Source of the DNA: an uncultured bacterium
Lineage (GTDB): Bacteria; Pseudomonadota; Alphaproteobacteria; Sphingomonadales; Sphingomonadaceae
NCBI GenBank assembly: GCA_942636505.2
Contig: CALOGB020000221.1
Span: 434,001-498,000, forward strand
Length of the DNA: 64,000 nucleotides
Direction of reading: 5' to 3'
Positions 26,895 to 35,652 of the stretch are shown here, piece after piece. The notes under the pieces were generated by a model that was not told the DNA's origin, did not search any database, and worked only from the letters and a program-made list of their open reading frames with translations. Made by a program: the position numbers and the translations under genes. Each line of letters opens with the position of its first letter. Within the stretch, counting starts at the first letter, position 1.

Positions 26895-27035
26895 CTATCG
26901 CTTCTTCCGGCACGCGTCCGAACAGTAGATCACGCTGTCCCAGTCGCGCGCCCATTTCTTCCGCCACGTGAACGGCCGCTCGCACGCCGGGCAGACCTTC
27001 GTCGGCAAGTTCTGCTTGGCGACACCGTTCGGCAT
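26895..27035 (-). CDS. DUF2256 zinc-ribbon-like small protein
   Basis: This 46-residue protein reads MPNGVAKQNLPTKVCPACER and then continues PFTWRKKWARDWDSVIYCSD. The pairs C15-x2-C18 and C38/C42, with RPFTWRKKW between them, are the DUF2256 signature. Function is unknown; a metal-binding role is likely from the cysteines. Its ATG shares a base with the aroB stop (TGATG), so it is the last gene of the aroK-aroB operon. It is short enough to be missed by length-filtered gene calling. Confidence 0.9.
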   Translation of the reverse strand: MPNGVAKQNLPTKVCPACERPFTWRKKWARDWDSVIYCSDACRKKR

Positions 27036-28135
27036 CAGCGGGGCTGCGCGTCGAGGAAGGTCTCGACGTCGGCGAGGTCGACCGACTTGTCGAGATACGT
27101 CTGGCCGATCCCCCGCGCGAGCAGGAAGGGAAGGGTGCCCGCCGCCGTCTTCTTGTCATGCCGCATATGATCGACCAGCCGCGCACCGCTCGCGCCAACC
27201 TTCGCAGCAGCCAGACCGTCGGGCAGCCCGACGTCGCGCCAATGTGCCGCTACACGCTCGGCATCCTGACCCGAGCAGATGCCCTGCGATGCCGAGAACC
27301 CGAAGGCGAGCGAACAGCCTGCCGCGACGCCCTCGCCGTGGATCAACGCCTGCGAGAACCCGGTCTCCGCTTCCAGTGCATGCCCGAATGTGTGCCCGAG
27401 ATTGAGCAGGGCCCGCGTTCCGTTAGTCTCATGTTCGTCCGCCGCGACGATCCGCGCCTTGGCTGAAACGCTGTGCGCGATCGCATATTCGCGTAAGCCC
27501 AGGTCGCCATCCAGCAACGCGGCACCATTCGCCTCGCACCATTCGAAGAACGCGAAGTCGTCGATCAGGCCGTATTTCACGACCTCGGCATAGCCCGCGC
27601 GCAGTTCTCGGATCGGCAGCGTGTCGAGCACCTGCGGATCGATCAGCACCATCACCGGCTGGTGGAACGCGCCGATCAAATTCTTGCCGGCCTTCGTGTT
27701 GATCGCGGTCTTGCCGCCGACCGAGCTGTCGACCTGCGCGAGCAGGCTCGTCGGGATCTGGACGAAGTTGCACCCGCGCTTGAGGATCGAGCAGGCGAAC
27801 CCGACCAGATCGCCCATCACGCCGCCACCCAGCGCAACGACGTGATCGCCGCGCTCGACGCCGAGTTCGAGTAGCCGGTCGCACAGCATCTCCAGCGTCG
27901 CCCAGCTCTTGCTGCCCTCACCGGGTGCCAGCACGATCGCCTCGGATCCAATCCCCGCCGCGGTCAGCGAAGCCTGCAACGTCGCGAGGTGGACCGACAA
28001 ATTCTCGTCGGTTACGATCGCCACGCGACGGCCCTTAGCAAGCGGCGCAAGGAACTCGCCAGCCCGCGCGAGCAGCCCCGCTTTGATATGGATCGGATAG
28101 GTCCGCGCACCCAGTTCGACGGTAACGGTCTTCAT
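27035..28135 (-). CDS. aroB: 3-dehydroquinate synthase
   Basis: The 366-residue enzyme converts DAHP to 3-dehydroquinate in the shikimate pathway. It shows NAD-binding GGGVMGDLVGF, QIPTSLLAQVDSSVGGKTAIN, and the metal-binding NLGHTFGHALE and HGEGVAAG. Length is typical. The start ATG overlaps the aroK stop by ATGA, the usual aroK-aroB coupling. Confidence 0.97.
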   Translation of the reverse strand: MKTVTVELGARTYPIHIKAGLLARAGEFLAPLAKGRRVAIVTDENLSVHLATLQASLTAAGIGSEAIVLAPGEGSKSWATLEMLCDRLLELGVERGDHVVALGGGVMGDLVGFACSILKRGCNFVQIPTSLLAQVDSSVGGKTAINTKAGKNLIGAFHQPVMVLIDPQVLDTLPIRELRAGYAEVVKYGLIDDFAFFEWCEANGAALLDGDLGLREYAIAHSVSAKARIVAADEHETNGTRALLNLGHTFGHALEAETGFSQALIHGEGVAAGCSLAFGFSASQGICSGQDAERVAAHWRDVGLPDGLAAAKVGASGARLVDHMRHDKKTAAGTLPFLLARGIGQTYLDKSVDLADVETFLDAQPR

Positions 28136-28695
28136 CGGCCAAGCGCCCTCAGGATAGCGGCGACGGTCGCTTCGTGCGGCGTCTTGTTGCTGACAATATG
28201 GATGTGCGCCTGCGCGTAAATCGGGTTGCGCACGCGCGCCAGTTCGGCGAGCACTTTCCCCGCGTCGCGGTTGCGGAGCAGCGGGCGGGTGTCGCGCCGG
28301 CCGACGCGCTCGACCAGGATGTCGGGATGCGCGCTAAGCCACACCGACACCGCATCGCGCAGGATCAGCGCCCGCGTGTCGTCGTTGATGAACGCGCCGC
28401 CGCCGGTCGCGATGATCTTGGGCGTGCCGTCGATCAGCCGCGCGATCACGCGGCGCTCGCCATCGCGGAAATAGTCCTCGCCGTATTTGGCGAAGATCTC
28501 GGCGACGGTCATGCCCGATGCGGCCTCGATCTCGTGGTCGGCATCGACGAACGGCAGGTTCATGCGCAGCGCGAGGCGGCGGCCGACGGTGGTCTTGCCG
28601 ACGCCCATCAGCCCGACGAGCACGATCGGGCGATCGATCGGGGCAGGGCGGCGACCGCCCGAGGGTCCGCCGGAAGGGTTGTGGCTTTGCAACAT
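28132..28695 (-). CDS. aroK: Shikimate kinase
   Basis: The 187-residue kinase phosphorylates shikimate at the 3-hydroxyl. Walker A is GLMGVGKTT (28-36), followed by DADHEIE, FRDGERRVI and ATGGGAFIN, the shikimate-binding motifs. ATG 28695 leaves a short disordered leader; upstream in-frame codons are unlike the family. It is transcribed with aroB and DUF2256 and diverges from a small membrane protein gene. Confidence 0.96.
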   Translation of the reverse strand: MLQSHNPSGGPSGGRRPAPIDRPIVLVGLMGVGKTTVGRRLALRMNLPFVDADHEIEAASGMTVAEIFAKYGEDYFRDGERRVIARLIDGTPKIIATGGGAFINDDTRALILRDAVSVWLSAHPDILVERVGRRDTRPLLRNRDAGKVLAELARVRNPIYAQAHIHIVSNKTPHEATVAAILRALGR

Positions 28696-28796
28696 CGTAG
28701 CCCGCGCTATACAGCGGCACCGCGCGAGGGCAAAAGCTCTTGGCGCGCGATTTTCTGCCCCGTTCACTACCCCCGTCCACTACAAGGTTACGTCGT

Positions 28797-28931
28797 ATGT
28801 CCCGTTTCATCGTCTCGGTCGTCGTCGTTCTTGTGGTCGTGGTCGGCGGCCTGTTCCTGTTGGCAGGCCGCGCGACCGAGCGTCCGCAGAGCCACGTCGA
28901 AAAGGCCGTGACGCTTGCGAACCTCTCTTAA
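28797..28931 (+). CDS. Small single-pass membrane protein
   Basis: The 44-residue protein has one long hydrophobic helix (residues 3-23, VSVVVVLVVVVGGLFLLAG) and a short polar tail. It overlaps the start of the next gene by 17 bases in another frame, so the two are probably cotranslated. I do not recognise a named family; a membrane anchor or leader role is possible. Confidence 0.65.
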   Translation: MSRFIVSVVVVLVVVVGGLFLLAGRATERPQSHVEKAVTLANLS

Positions 28932-30756
28932 GGCTTCCCTAGCGGCGGCGGTTGCCGTCGGAGCCTTGGTCGCGCTGGCACCGGCGATCGGACAGGATCG
29001 GCCCGAATCGATCCTGCCGCCGGGGTTCGGCGAGCCGACGCCTGCTCCTGCACCACGACCGACGCCGCCTGCCGGCACGCAGCCGACCCGTCCGACGGGG
29101 CAGACGCAGCCGAGCGCGCCGCAGCCGACTCCGGCACCCGCACAGCCGGGCGCGATGATTCAGCCGTTGCCGCCGACGACGCCGGGCGACGCGCCTCTGG
29201 TGCCACCCGTCGCGACGCCGGCGCCGGTCGATCCGGCCGTGCTCGCGCAGTACGAGATGCCGGCGTCCGCGCGTCGGTCGCTCGCGACGGTCGGCCCGGT
29301 CACGGCGAGCGAAGGCGGTCTCGATACCGATGCGTTCGGTGAAGCGGACGGCCAATATGTCGAGACGCTGATGCGCCGCCTCAGTGCGCCGCTGCCGTCA
29401 CGCTGGATGTCGATCCTGTTGCGGCGCGCGCTGGTGTCGCATGTCGATACGCCCAGCCGCACCAATGGCGCCGACTTCGCGGCCGAGCGCGCGTGGCTGT
29501 TGCTGCGGATGGGCGAATCGGTCGCGGCGCGCGCGGTTGCGCAGAACGTCGACACCGACAATTACACGCCGAAACTCTATCAGGTCGCGATGAACACCGC
29601 GCTGGCGACCGGCGATCCGGCGGGACTGTGTCCGCTGGTCACGGGTGCGATGCGCTACGCCCCGGCGCGCGGCTGGACAATGGCGCAGGCGATGTGCGCC
29701 GGGCTGTCAGGTAACCCCGCGCAGGCGAGCCCACTGATCGCGACCGCCAAGCGTCGCAACGTCGCCAGCGGAGTCGACCTACTGCTCGCGCAGAAAGTCG
29801 TGGGCGCCGGTGCGCAAGGGCGTCAGGCCGTGACGATCGAATGGGACGGCGTCGACCGGCTGACCGCGTGGCGGTTCGGCCTCGCGATGGCGACCGGCGT
29901 CACCGTGCCGGACGAGTTGTACGGTACCGCGGGTCAGCAGGTTAAATACTGGCAGGCCTTGTCGCCTTCCGTCGCGCTCGGCGATAGACTGGCGCCGGCC
30001 GAGGCTGCGGCGGGGCAGGGGGTACTGTCGAGCGCGGCGCTCGTCGATCTCTACGCTGCGGCGGCGACCGACGACGATACGCAGAGTGGTGCGACCGCGA
30101 CCGCCAATGATCTCCAGACCGCCTATGCCGATCGCAATCCGGATTCGCGGCTCACCGCAATGCGTCAGCTGTGGGGCGGGGCGAACGCGCGTCCAAGCTA
30201 TGCACGGCTCGTGCTGACCGCGCGGGCGGCGTCCCGGTTGAACCCCAATCTTGCGAAGGCTGACGCGGATCTGCTGGTCGCATCGATGCTGTCCGCCGGG
30301 CTCGATCGCACCGCGGCACGCTGGCTGGGCTCGGTACCCGCCGGCAGCGACGCCTGGGCGATGATAATGCTCAGCGATCCAGACGCGTATCGCCGCCTCA
30401 GCTATTCCGACCTCGCGTCCTATACCGGTGGCGAAGGCGATTCGGCGTTAAAGCAGCGCATGTTGTTCGCAGGGTTGGCAGGCCTCGGTCGCCTCAACCA
30501 GGGCGATATCGAGCGCGCGGCACAGTCGCTCGGCGTCCGGATCGGCGCGGACAATGCGTGGACCCGCGCGCTCGATCGTGCCGCCCGGGACGGCCAGGCC
30601 GGCACGGTCGTCCTGCTCGCGGCGGTTGGCATGCAGGCGGGGAGCTGGAAGGATATCCCCCCGGAGGCGCTGTACCGCATCGTCGGCGCACTGCGCGGGG
30701 TCGGCCTCGGCGGCGAGGCGCGGATGATCGCGGCCGAGGCGATCGCGCGCGCGTGA
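28915..30756 (+). CDS. Exported hypothetical protein with alanine-rich helical repeats
   Basis: The 613-residue protein starts at TTG 28915 with AAGG upstream and opens with a clear signal peptide (RTSLKASLAAAVAVGALVAL). A proline/threonine-rich linker (about 35-110) precedes an alanine-rich, mostly helical body that looks like a superhelical TPR-like array. No catalytic motif is visible. It sits between a small membrane protein and xerD with overlaps at both ends. It is probably periplasmic; function unknown. Confidence 0.75.
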   Translation: MRTSLKASLAAAVAVGALVALAPAIGQDRPESILPPGFGEPTPAPAPRPTPPAGTQPTRPTGQTQPSAPQPTPAPAQPGAMIQPLPPTTPGDAPLVPPVATPAPVDPAVLAQYEMPASARRSLATVGPVTASEGGLDTDAFGEADGQYVETLMRRLSAPLPSRWMSILLRRALVSHVDTPSRTNGADFAAERAWLLLRMGESVAARAVAQNVDTDNYTPKLYQVAMNTALATGDPAGLCPLVTGAMRYAPARGWTMAQAMCAGLSGNPAQASPLIATAKRRNVASGVDLLLAQKVVGAGAQGRQAVTIEWDGVDRLTAWRFGLAMATGVTVPDELYGTAGQQVKYWQALSPSVALGDRLAPAEAAAGQGVLSSAALVDLYAAAATDDDTQSGATATANDLQTAYADRNPDSRLTAMRQLWGGANARPSYARLVLTARAASRLNPNLAKADADLLVASMLSAGLDRTAARWLGSVPAGSDAWAMIMLSDPDAYRRLSYSDLASYTGGEGDSALKQRMLFAGLAGLGRLNQGDIERAAQSLGVRIGADNAWTRALDRAARDGQAGTVVLLAAVGMQAGSWKDIPPEALYRIVGALRGVGLGGEARMIAAEAIARA

Positions 30757-31652
30757 GCCACGCCAGCGATCGCGCGCTGATCGACCGGTTCCTGGAAATG
30801 ATGACTGCGGAGGTCGGTGCCGCGGCGAACACGGTGGCGGCTTATAGAAGTGACCTGACGCTTGCCTCGCAGGCGCTGGAAGGTGGACTGGTCGACGCGG
30901 ATGCGAACGCGCTAGGCAGGCTCGCCGGCGAGTGGTCGGCGTTGTCCCGCTCGACCGTAGGCCGAAAGTCCGCCTCGCTCCGCCGCTTCTTCGCGTTCCT
31001 AGCCGATGAAGGCCACCGCGCCGACGATCCCGGCAAGGCTCTGCCCCGGCCAGGCACCGCGCGCACCTTGCCGAAGATCCTCAGCCACGCCGACGTCGAC
31101 CGGCTTTTCGCGGCGATCGCCGAGCGCGCCGCACGCGATCCGCTGGATCCAAACGACCTGCGCCTCTCCGCGTTGTTCGAGCTTCTCTACGGCTCCGGCC
31201 TGCGCGCGACCGAACTCGTCAGCCTGCCGCGCAATGCGGTCCATCCCGATCGACCGTTCCTGATCTTGCGCGGGAAGGGCGGGCGCGAGCGGCTCGTCCC
31301 GATCTCCGACCGAGCGCGGGCCGCCGTCGCCGTCTGGCGCACCCACGTCGCGACCGACCGACTCTGGCTGTTCCCCTCGGGCAAAGGCCATCTCTCGCGC
31401 ATCCGCCTGTATCAACTCGTGAAGGCGATAGCCGCTGAGGCAGGCATCCCCCCCGACCGCGTCAGCCCGCACGTCCTGCGTCACGCCTTCGCCACGCATC
31501 TGCTCGCGGGCGGTGCAGATCTGCGAGCACTGCAATCAATGCTCGGCCATGCCGATATCGCCACCACGGAAATCTACACGCACGTCGATTCGAGCCGCCT
31601 CGTCGAACTCGTCAACACCCGCCACCCGCTGGCGGATATGCCGCCGCGTTGA
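30753..31652 (+). CDS. xerD: Tyrosine recombinase XerD
   Basis: The 299-residue recombinase resolves chromosome dimers at dif together with XerC. It has the SAM-like core-binding domain (8-95) and catalytic residues R151 (SGLRATEL), K175, H240-x2-R243 (HVLRHAFATHL), H266 (LGHADI) and Y275 (IYTHVD). The start is GTG 30753, overlapping the previous stop (GTGA). The next gene is accA, so it is a housekeeping recombinase and not a marker of a mobile element. Confidence 0.94.
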   Translation: MSHASDRALIDRFLEMMTAEVGAAANTVAAYRSDLTLASQALEGGLVDADANALGRLAGEWSALSRSTVGRKSASLRRFFAFLADEGHRADDPGKALPRPGTARTLPKILSHADVDRLFAAIAERAARDPLDPNDLRLSALFELLYGSGLRATELVSLPRNAVHPDRPFLILRGKGGRERLVPISDRARAAVAVWRTHVATDRLWLFPSGKGHLSRIRLYQLVKAIAAEAGIPPDRVSPHVLRHAFATHLLAGGADLRALQSMLGHADIATTEIYTHVDSSRLVELVNTRHPLADMPPR

Positions 31653-31683
31653 CGCGGGCGATCCCGCGCCGTAACCGCCGCTG

Positions 31684-32631
31684 ATGCCAAGCTTCCTCGA
31701 CTTCGAGAAACCGATCGCCGAACTTCAGGGCCGGATCGACGAACTCCGCGACACCGCCGCCGAAGGCAGCGTCGACCTAGCCGCCGACATCGCCCGTTTG
31801 CAGGCGAAGTCCGACAAGCTGCTGAAGGACACGTTCGCGCGCCTGACGCCTTGGCAGAAGACGCAGGTCGCCCGTCATCCCGAGCGTCCGCACTTCAAGG
31901 ATTACGTCGCCGCGCTGTTCGACGAGTTCGTGCCGCTCGCGGGCGACCGCGCCTTCGGCGACGATCAGGCGATCATCGGCGGCTTCGCGACGTTCCGCGG
32001 GCGTAAGATCATGGTGCTCGGCCATGAAAAGGGTGACGACACCGCGAGCCGTCTCCGCCACAATTTCGGCATGGGCAAGCCCGAGGGGTACCGCAAGGCG
32101 ATCCGTCTGGTCGAGCTCGCGAACCGGTTCGGCCTGCCGATCATCACGTTGGTCGACACCTCCGGCGCATTCCCCGGGATCCAGGCCGAAGAGCGCGGCC
32201 AGGCGGAGGCGATCGCGCGTTCGACCGAAGCGTGTCTCAACGCCGGCGTTCCGATCGTCTCGGCGATCGTCGGTGAAGGCGGCTCGGGCGGCGCGGTCGC
32301 GCTCGCCGCGGGCAACCGTGTGCTGATGTTCGAACACGCGATCTATTCGGTGATCAGCCCCGAAGGCTGCGCCTCGATCCTGTGGCGCACCGCCGACAAG
32401 GCACCCGAGGCCGCCGAAGCAATGCGGATCACTGCGCAGGACCTGAAGTCGTTCGGCGTGATCGACGATATCGTACCCGAGCCGCTGGGTGGCGCGCACC
32501 GCGACCGTGCAGCCGCGATCGAGTCGCTCGCCGACGCGCTGTCGTCTGTGCTCAGGGACCTAGCGCCGCTTACGCCGAGCGAACTTCGCAAGGACCGCCA
32601 GGCCAAGTTCCTCAAGATGGGCCGTCTCTGA
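31684..32631 (+). CDS. accA: Acetyl-CoA carboxylase carboxyltransferase subunit alpha
   Basis: The 315-residue subunit, with AccD, transfers CO2 from carboxybiotin to acetyl-CoA to make malonyl-CoA for fatty-acid synthesis. It shows FLDFEKPIAELQGRIDEL at the N-terminus, RHPERPHFKDYV, GHEKGDD, and the crotonase-like core VDTSGAFPGIQAEERGQAEA and GEGGSGGAVAL. Length is typical. A terminator follows within 10 bp. Confidence 0.97.
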   Translation: MPSFLDFEKPIAELQGRIDELRDTAAEGSVDLAADIARLQAKSDKLLKDTFARLTPWQKTQVARHPERPHFKDYVAALFDEFVPLAGDRAFGDDQAIIGGFATFRGRKIMVLGHEKGDDTASRLRHNFGMGKPEGYRKAIRLVELANRFGLPIITLVDTSGAFPGIQAEERGQAEAIARSTEACLNAGVPIVSAIVGEGGSGGAVALAAGNRVLMFEHAIYSVISPEGCASILWRTADKAPEAAEAMRITAQDLKSFGVIDDIVPEPLGGAHRDRAAAIESLADALSSVLRDLAPLTPSELRKDRQAKFLKMGRL

Positions 32632-32640
32632 CCCACGCAA

Positions 32641-32674
32641 AAAGGGCGGCGCAACCGAGGTTCCGCCGCCCTTT
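32641..32674. terminator. Terminator hairpin between accA and the pilin gene
   Basis: AAAGGGCGGCG and CGCCGCCCTTT are perfect 11-bp complements around a 12-base loop. The A/T ends on both strands suit a bidirectional terminator for the convergent accA and pilin genes. Confidence 0.85.
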
Positions 32675-32731
32675 GAACTCGCAAGTCGTGCCGGAGAGCG
32701 GTCGCGATTGCGCCACTCTCCAGCGCGATGA

Positions 32732-32905
32732 TTACGTGGTCGAGGTGTTCAGCTTGGTCGAGACGTTGTTGAACGTCTTGGTCAGGCTGGTGCCGAGGCC
32801 CTGCATCGCGGCGATCGCGGCAACTGCGATCAGCGCGGCGATCAGGCCGTATTCGATTGCGGTCGCACCCTTGGAATTCTTGAAAAACTTGCGGATCGTC
32901 TTCAT
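32732..32905 (-). CDS. Flp/Fap-type IVb pilin (copy 1)
   Basis: This 57-residue prepilin has leader MKTIRKFFKNSKG and then ATAIEYGLIAALIAV. TadV/CpaA-type peptidase should cut after G13, with the conserved glutamate at +5 (E18). ATG 32905 has GGAGA five bases upstream; an earlier ATG at 32917 is less likely. No tad/cpa assembly genes are in the window, so export depends on genes elsewhere. Confidence 0.9.
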   Translation of the reverse strand: MKTIRKFFKNSKGATAIEYGLIAALIAVAAIAAMQGLGTSLTKTFNNVSTKLNTSTT

Positions 32906-33031
32906 TCCGGTCTCCATCGTTTCGATTGCGTCTGTGTCACCCGGCTGCACCGGACGGACCGGATCAGCGATTTGAGGGATACAAGTGGTTGGTTGAGAAA
33001 GGTTTAAGGTGGGCGCCGTTTCTTTTGCGGA

Positions 33032-33235
33032 TCAGCGCGCGTTGGCGACCTTCGAGTTGACGTTGCCCCACATGCCCGTCGTCGTATCGGCGAGCGCGGT
33101 GAGGCCGGCGATCATTGCGATCACGACCAGCGCGATGATGAGTCCGTATTCGATCGCGGTCGCCCCCCGTCTTTCGCGCATCACGCGCGCGATCGTTCGG
33201 ATGACGGCATGCGTCGTGACGGATATAGGGCTCAT
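33032..33235 (-). CDS. Flp/Fap-type IVb pilin (copy 2)
   Basis: A second prepilin of 67 residues has a longer leader ending RERRG and the same ATAIEYGLIIALVVI core (E29 at +5 of the mature form). Its tail differs from copy 1 (TTTGMWGNVNSKVANAR). An internal ATG at 33181 would give a very short leader. The two pilin genes are 126 bp apart on the same strand and probably arose by duplication. Confidence 0.85.
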   Translation of the reverse strand: MSPISVTTHAVIRTIARVMRERRGATAIEYGLIIALVVIAMIAGLTALADTTTGMWGNVNSKVANAR

Positions 33236-33266
33236 GGATGCGGTTTAATCGCGGGGAAATTAAGGA

Positions 33267-33707
33267 ATGACCAACGATCCGTCCGTATCGGGACCGATGC
33301 TGGCCGCGTCGTTGCTGCTGCCCGTAGTAGCGGCCGCATTGGTCGATCTCGAAGGCCGCGTGCTTTTGCAACAACGTCCGGAAGGCAAGTCGCTTGCCGG
33401 CCTCTGGGAGTTCCCTGGCGGTAAGATCGAGCCGGGCGAGACTCCCGAGGCGGCCCTGATCCGCGAACTCGAGGAGGAGTTGGCGATTGTCGTGCCGCAC
33501 GCGTGCCTCGCGCCTGCCACGTTCGCCAGCGCGCCGCTCGGCGATCGCCATTTGCTGTTGTTGCTTTACATCACGCGCAAATGGACCGGCGTGCCGCGGG
33601 CGCTCGAAGCCACCGCACTACGCTGGGTAAGGCCGAACGAGATGCACGCGCTGCCGATGCCGCCCGCCGATCGCCCGCTGATCGGTCTGTTGGATGCGCT
33701 AATCTGA
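33267..33707 (+). CDS. mutT: MutT-type Nudix hydrolase (8-oxo-dGTP diphosphatase)
   Basis: The 146-residue protein has the Nudix box GGKIEPGETPEAALIRELEE (51-70) followed by EL, preceded by RPEGKSLAGLWEFPGG, the MutT signature. It would remove oxidised dGTP from the nucleotide pool. The box ends in EELAI rather than the usual EELGI, a mild change. It is divergent from the pilin genes. Confidence 0.9.
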   Translation: MTNDPSVSGPMLAASLLLPVVAAALVDLEGRVLLQQRPEGKSLAGLWEFPGGKIEPGETPEAALIRELEEELAIVVPHACLAPATFASAPLGDRHLLLLLYITRKWTGVPRALEATALRWVRPNEMHALPMPPADRPLIGLLDALI

Positions 33708-34084
33708 TTGTGTCGCGCCCTCGATAAGGGGCTCCGCCGCAACGCGTTCAGATGTCTCGAACAATGCGCCCGACATGCCCGTCCGTTGGTTGATGCGCGG
33801 GTATGTCGGCTCGTCCTAATCTTTGGCTCGTCACCAAGGCGGGTCGGCATACTCCGTGTTCAAAAAAGCGCTTGATCCCGGACGCTTGCAGGCGCATGAA
33901 ATCCGAGCCGGCTACGTCCCAAGACCGTATCCGGCCATCCGGACTGCGGCTCGCGCGTGTTATTCCCTTTTCTCGAGCGAGCCGTTTCCGTCGATGACGG
34001 AACACCGAGCTCGAACGATCCGGCTCCCTGCATCTACTTTGGTCCAACCACCGCGACGCACCGGCGGATTTGACCCCCGCGTTT
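33708..34084. other. Gene-poor stretch, no supported feature
   Basis: Open frames of about 60-105 codons occur on both strands, but they overlap one another, have arginine-rich composition typical of GC-rich shadow frames and lack ribosome sites. I see no repeat, RNA gene or clear promoter. Confidence 0.5.
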
Positions 34085-34408
34085 TCACTGCACGGTCTGA
34101 TCTCGTCGCACCATGGGACGCAATCTCACGCCCAGGCTGATGATCAGGGGCCAGAATATGGTGTTGCCGATATCCGAAAGCGTGTCGGCCCAGCGCATGC
34201 CGTAATTGAGATAGTCGAGCGTCTCGTTGCCAAGTTCCGCCAGGACGACGACCAGCAAGGGGATGAGCGTCCCCAACGACCGGCCGCTGACGAGCCGTAC
34301 GAGCATGAGGATGATGAGCCCGGCATGGATATGGAGGATCGCGTCGGGCAGGCCGGTGCCGTCTCCGATCCAGAGAATAACCGAATGATACAGCGCGGGA
34401 ATATTCAT
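34085..34408 (-). CDS. Small hydrophobic membrane protein
   Basis: This protein of about 107 residues has three hydrophobic segments (about 18-36, 42-58, 78-95) and HIHAGLIILMLVRLVSG followed by ELGNETLDYLNYG. It resembles short VanZ-like proteins common in sphingomonads; function unknown. ATG 34408 is chosen because the segment before it is not hydrophobic or conserved-looking. The ribosome site is weak. Confidence 0.6.
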   Translation of the reverse strand: MNIPALYHSVILWIGDGTGLPDAILHIHAGLIILMLVRLVSGRSLGTLIPLLVVVLAELGNETLDYLNYGMRWADTLSDIGNTIFWPLIISLGVRLRPMVRRDQTVQ

Positions 34409-34683
34409 CGCCGGGCAACAGCCGAGATCGGCATCAAAAGCAAGGATGAGGCCGTGCGACGCGTATCGTCGTGAGCCTGACGTGATGCCGAGAAACATCT
34501 ATTCGCGACGTCGTCGATACTCGGTTTTGATCGGCAGCGACCATGTCCGGTGGGTCGGATGACGGTGCGGGGGGCGGCGCTACTACGGGCGAATGCGCTG
34601 ATCTGTCCCGATCACACCGCCGCAATTCCTGTTTAATTTGACGTTTAGATTCGGCGGTTACGTCGGACTCAAAGGAGTTCGCG

Positions 34684-35088
34684 TTGATACGTCTCATCTA
34701 CATCAGTACCGCCCGCTCCGAGCTGTCGGCGGCTGAGCTCGAGGGTGTGCTGCGCGCGTCGCGGCGTAACAATGCGGCGGTCGGCGTGACGGGCTTGTTG
34801 GTTGTTGGCGGACGTCGGTTCCTGCAGGCGCTCGAAGGACCGGCGGATGCGGTTGTGCAGACGTACGACCGCATCAAGGCCGATGGACGCCACTTCGCCG
34901 CCGTGACACTCGACAACCGTCCGATTGCCGAGCGCAGCTTTCCCGACTGGGCAATGGGCCATCAGCCTGGCAGACCCTTGCGCGGTGACGGTGCGGTTGC
35001 AGACGATGTGGCGAGGCTGATCGCGCCGATCGCCGATCCCACCATGCACGCTTATTTTGCGGAGTTCGCCAAAAAACACGCTGCCTGA
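34684..35088 (+). CDS. BLUF-domain blue-light sensor
   Basis: The 134-residue protein is a single BLUF domain that binds FAD. The light-switch residues are present: Y6 (LIYISTA), N30 (RRNNAAVGVTGLL), Q48 (RRFLQALEG) and the tryptophan in FPDWAMG. There is no fused output domain, so it must act through a partner. The start is TTG 34684, set by AAAGGAG six bases upstream. It lies at the head of a run of small, possibly stress-related genes, but no regulator is directly attached. The 275 bp before it hold no other gene. Confidence 0.93.
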   Translation: MIRLIYISTARSELSAAELEGVLRASRRNNAAVGVTGLLVVGGRRFLQALEGPADAVVQTYDRIKADGRHFAAVTLDNRPIAERSFPDWAMGHQPGRPLRGDGAVADDVARLIAPIADPTMHAYFAEFAKKHAA

Positions 35089-35227
35089 GGCGCTCGATGC
35101 CGACGGTTTAACGTTGCACCTGCCGCGCCAAGCGATCGATCGCTCGGACTGCGTTATCTACGATCCGTAGTCATGACGTGGCTCCGTACCGCCCGTTGTG
35201 CGTTTGAGCGCAACGAAGGAGACGGAC

Positions 35228-35425
35228 ATGGTAGCGAGAGAAAAGATCACGGACGGTGCGAACGAGCGCGCCATCGACGAACCGATTGCCGGCACGGCTC
35301 CTGGCATTCCCGATGACGCACTCTTGCCGGGTGAAAAGCTGCCGGAGGAGCCGAAAGATGAAGAAGTAGCGCGAGTCGCGCAGAAACTAGGCGCGCCAAC
35401 GCCAACGCCAACGGAGGCGTCATGA
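35228..35425 (+). CDS. Small acidic disordered protein
   Basis: The 65-residue protein is rich in acidic residues and proline and ends with APTPTPTEAS, encoded by a short GCCAAC repeat. AAGGAG lies six bases before ATG 35228. There is no membrane segment or motif. Its stop overlaps the next ATG (ATGA). Function unknown. Confidence 0.7.
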   Translation: MVAREKITDGANERAIDEPIAGTAPGIPDDALLPGEKLPEEPKDEEVARVAQKLGAPTPTPTEAS

Positions 35426-35652
35426 TGTCCGACGACGCGACACAGACGCGCCAGCGCGAGATCGCCACGGAGCATCTGCTGTTCAAGCTCATGGAATATG
35501 TCGAAGCGCGGCACGCCGGGCTCCTCGATTTCATGGAACAGAGCCTCGACCACCTCGGCGATCCGGCGACTGACGGTACCAAGGACGACGAAGCCGTTCG
35601 CAAAATTGCAAAGGGCATGATTGTCGGCGCGCGCAAACAGGGCGTGAACTAG
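35422..35652 (+). CDS. Small hypothetical helical protein
   Basis: The 76-residue soluble protein is mostly helical, with TEHLLFKLMEYVEARHAGLL and ending VGARKQGVN. GGAGG precedes the overlapping ATG, so it is translationally coupled to the acidic protein. No family is recognised. Confidence 0.7.
   Translation: MMSDDATQTRQREIATEHLLFKLMEYVEARHAGLLDFMEQSLDHLGDPATDGTKDDEAVRKIAKGMIVGARKQGVN

Noticed and set aside
30753..31652. Tyrosine recombinase considered as an integrase marking a genomic island
   Set aside because: Sequence and neighbours (accA) fit housekeeping XerD; no attachment-site duplication or phage genes nearby, and the tRNAs at 15.8 and 37.4 kb have no adjacent integrase.
33748..34140. 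Open frames of about 100 codons on both strands after mutT
   Set aside because: They overlap each other, have no ribosome site and look like low-quality GC-shadow frames.
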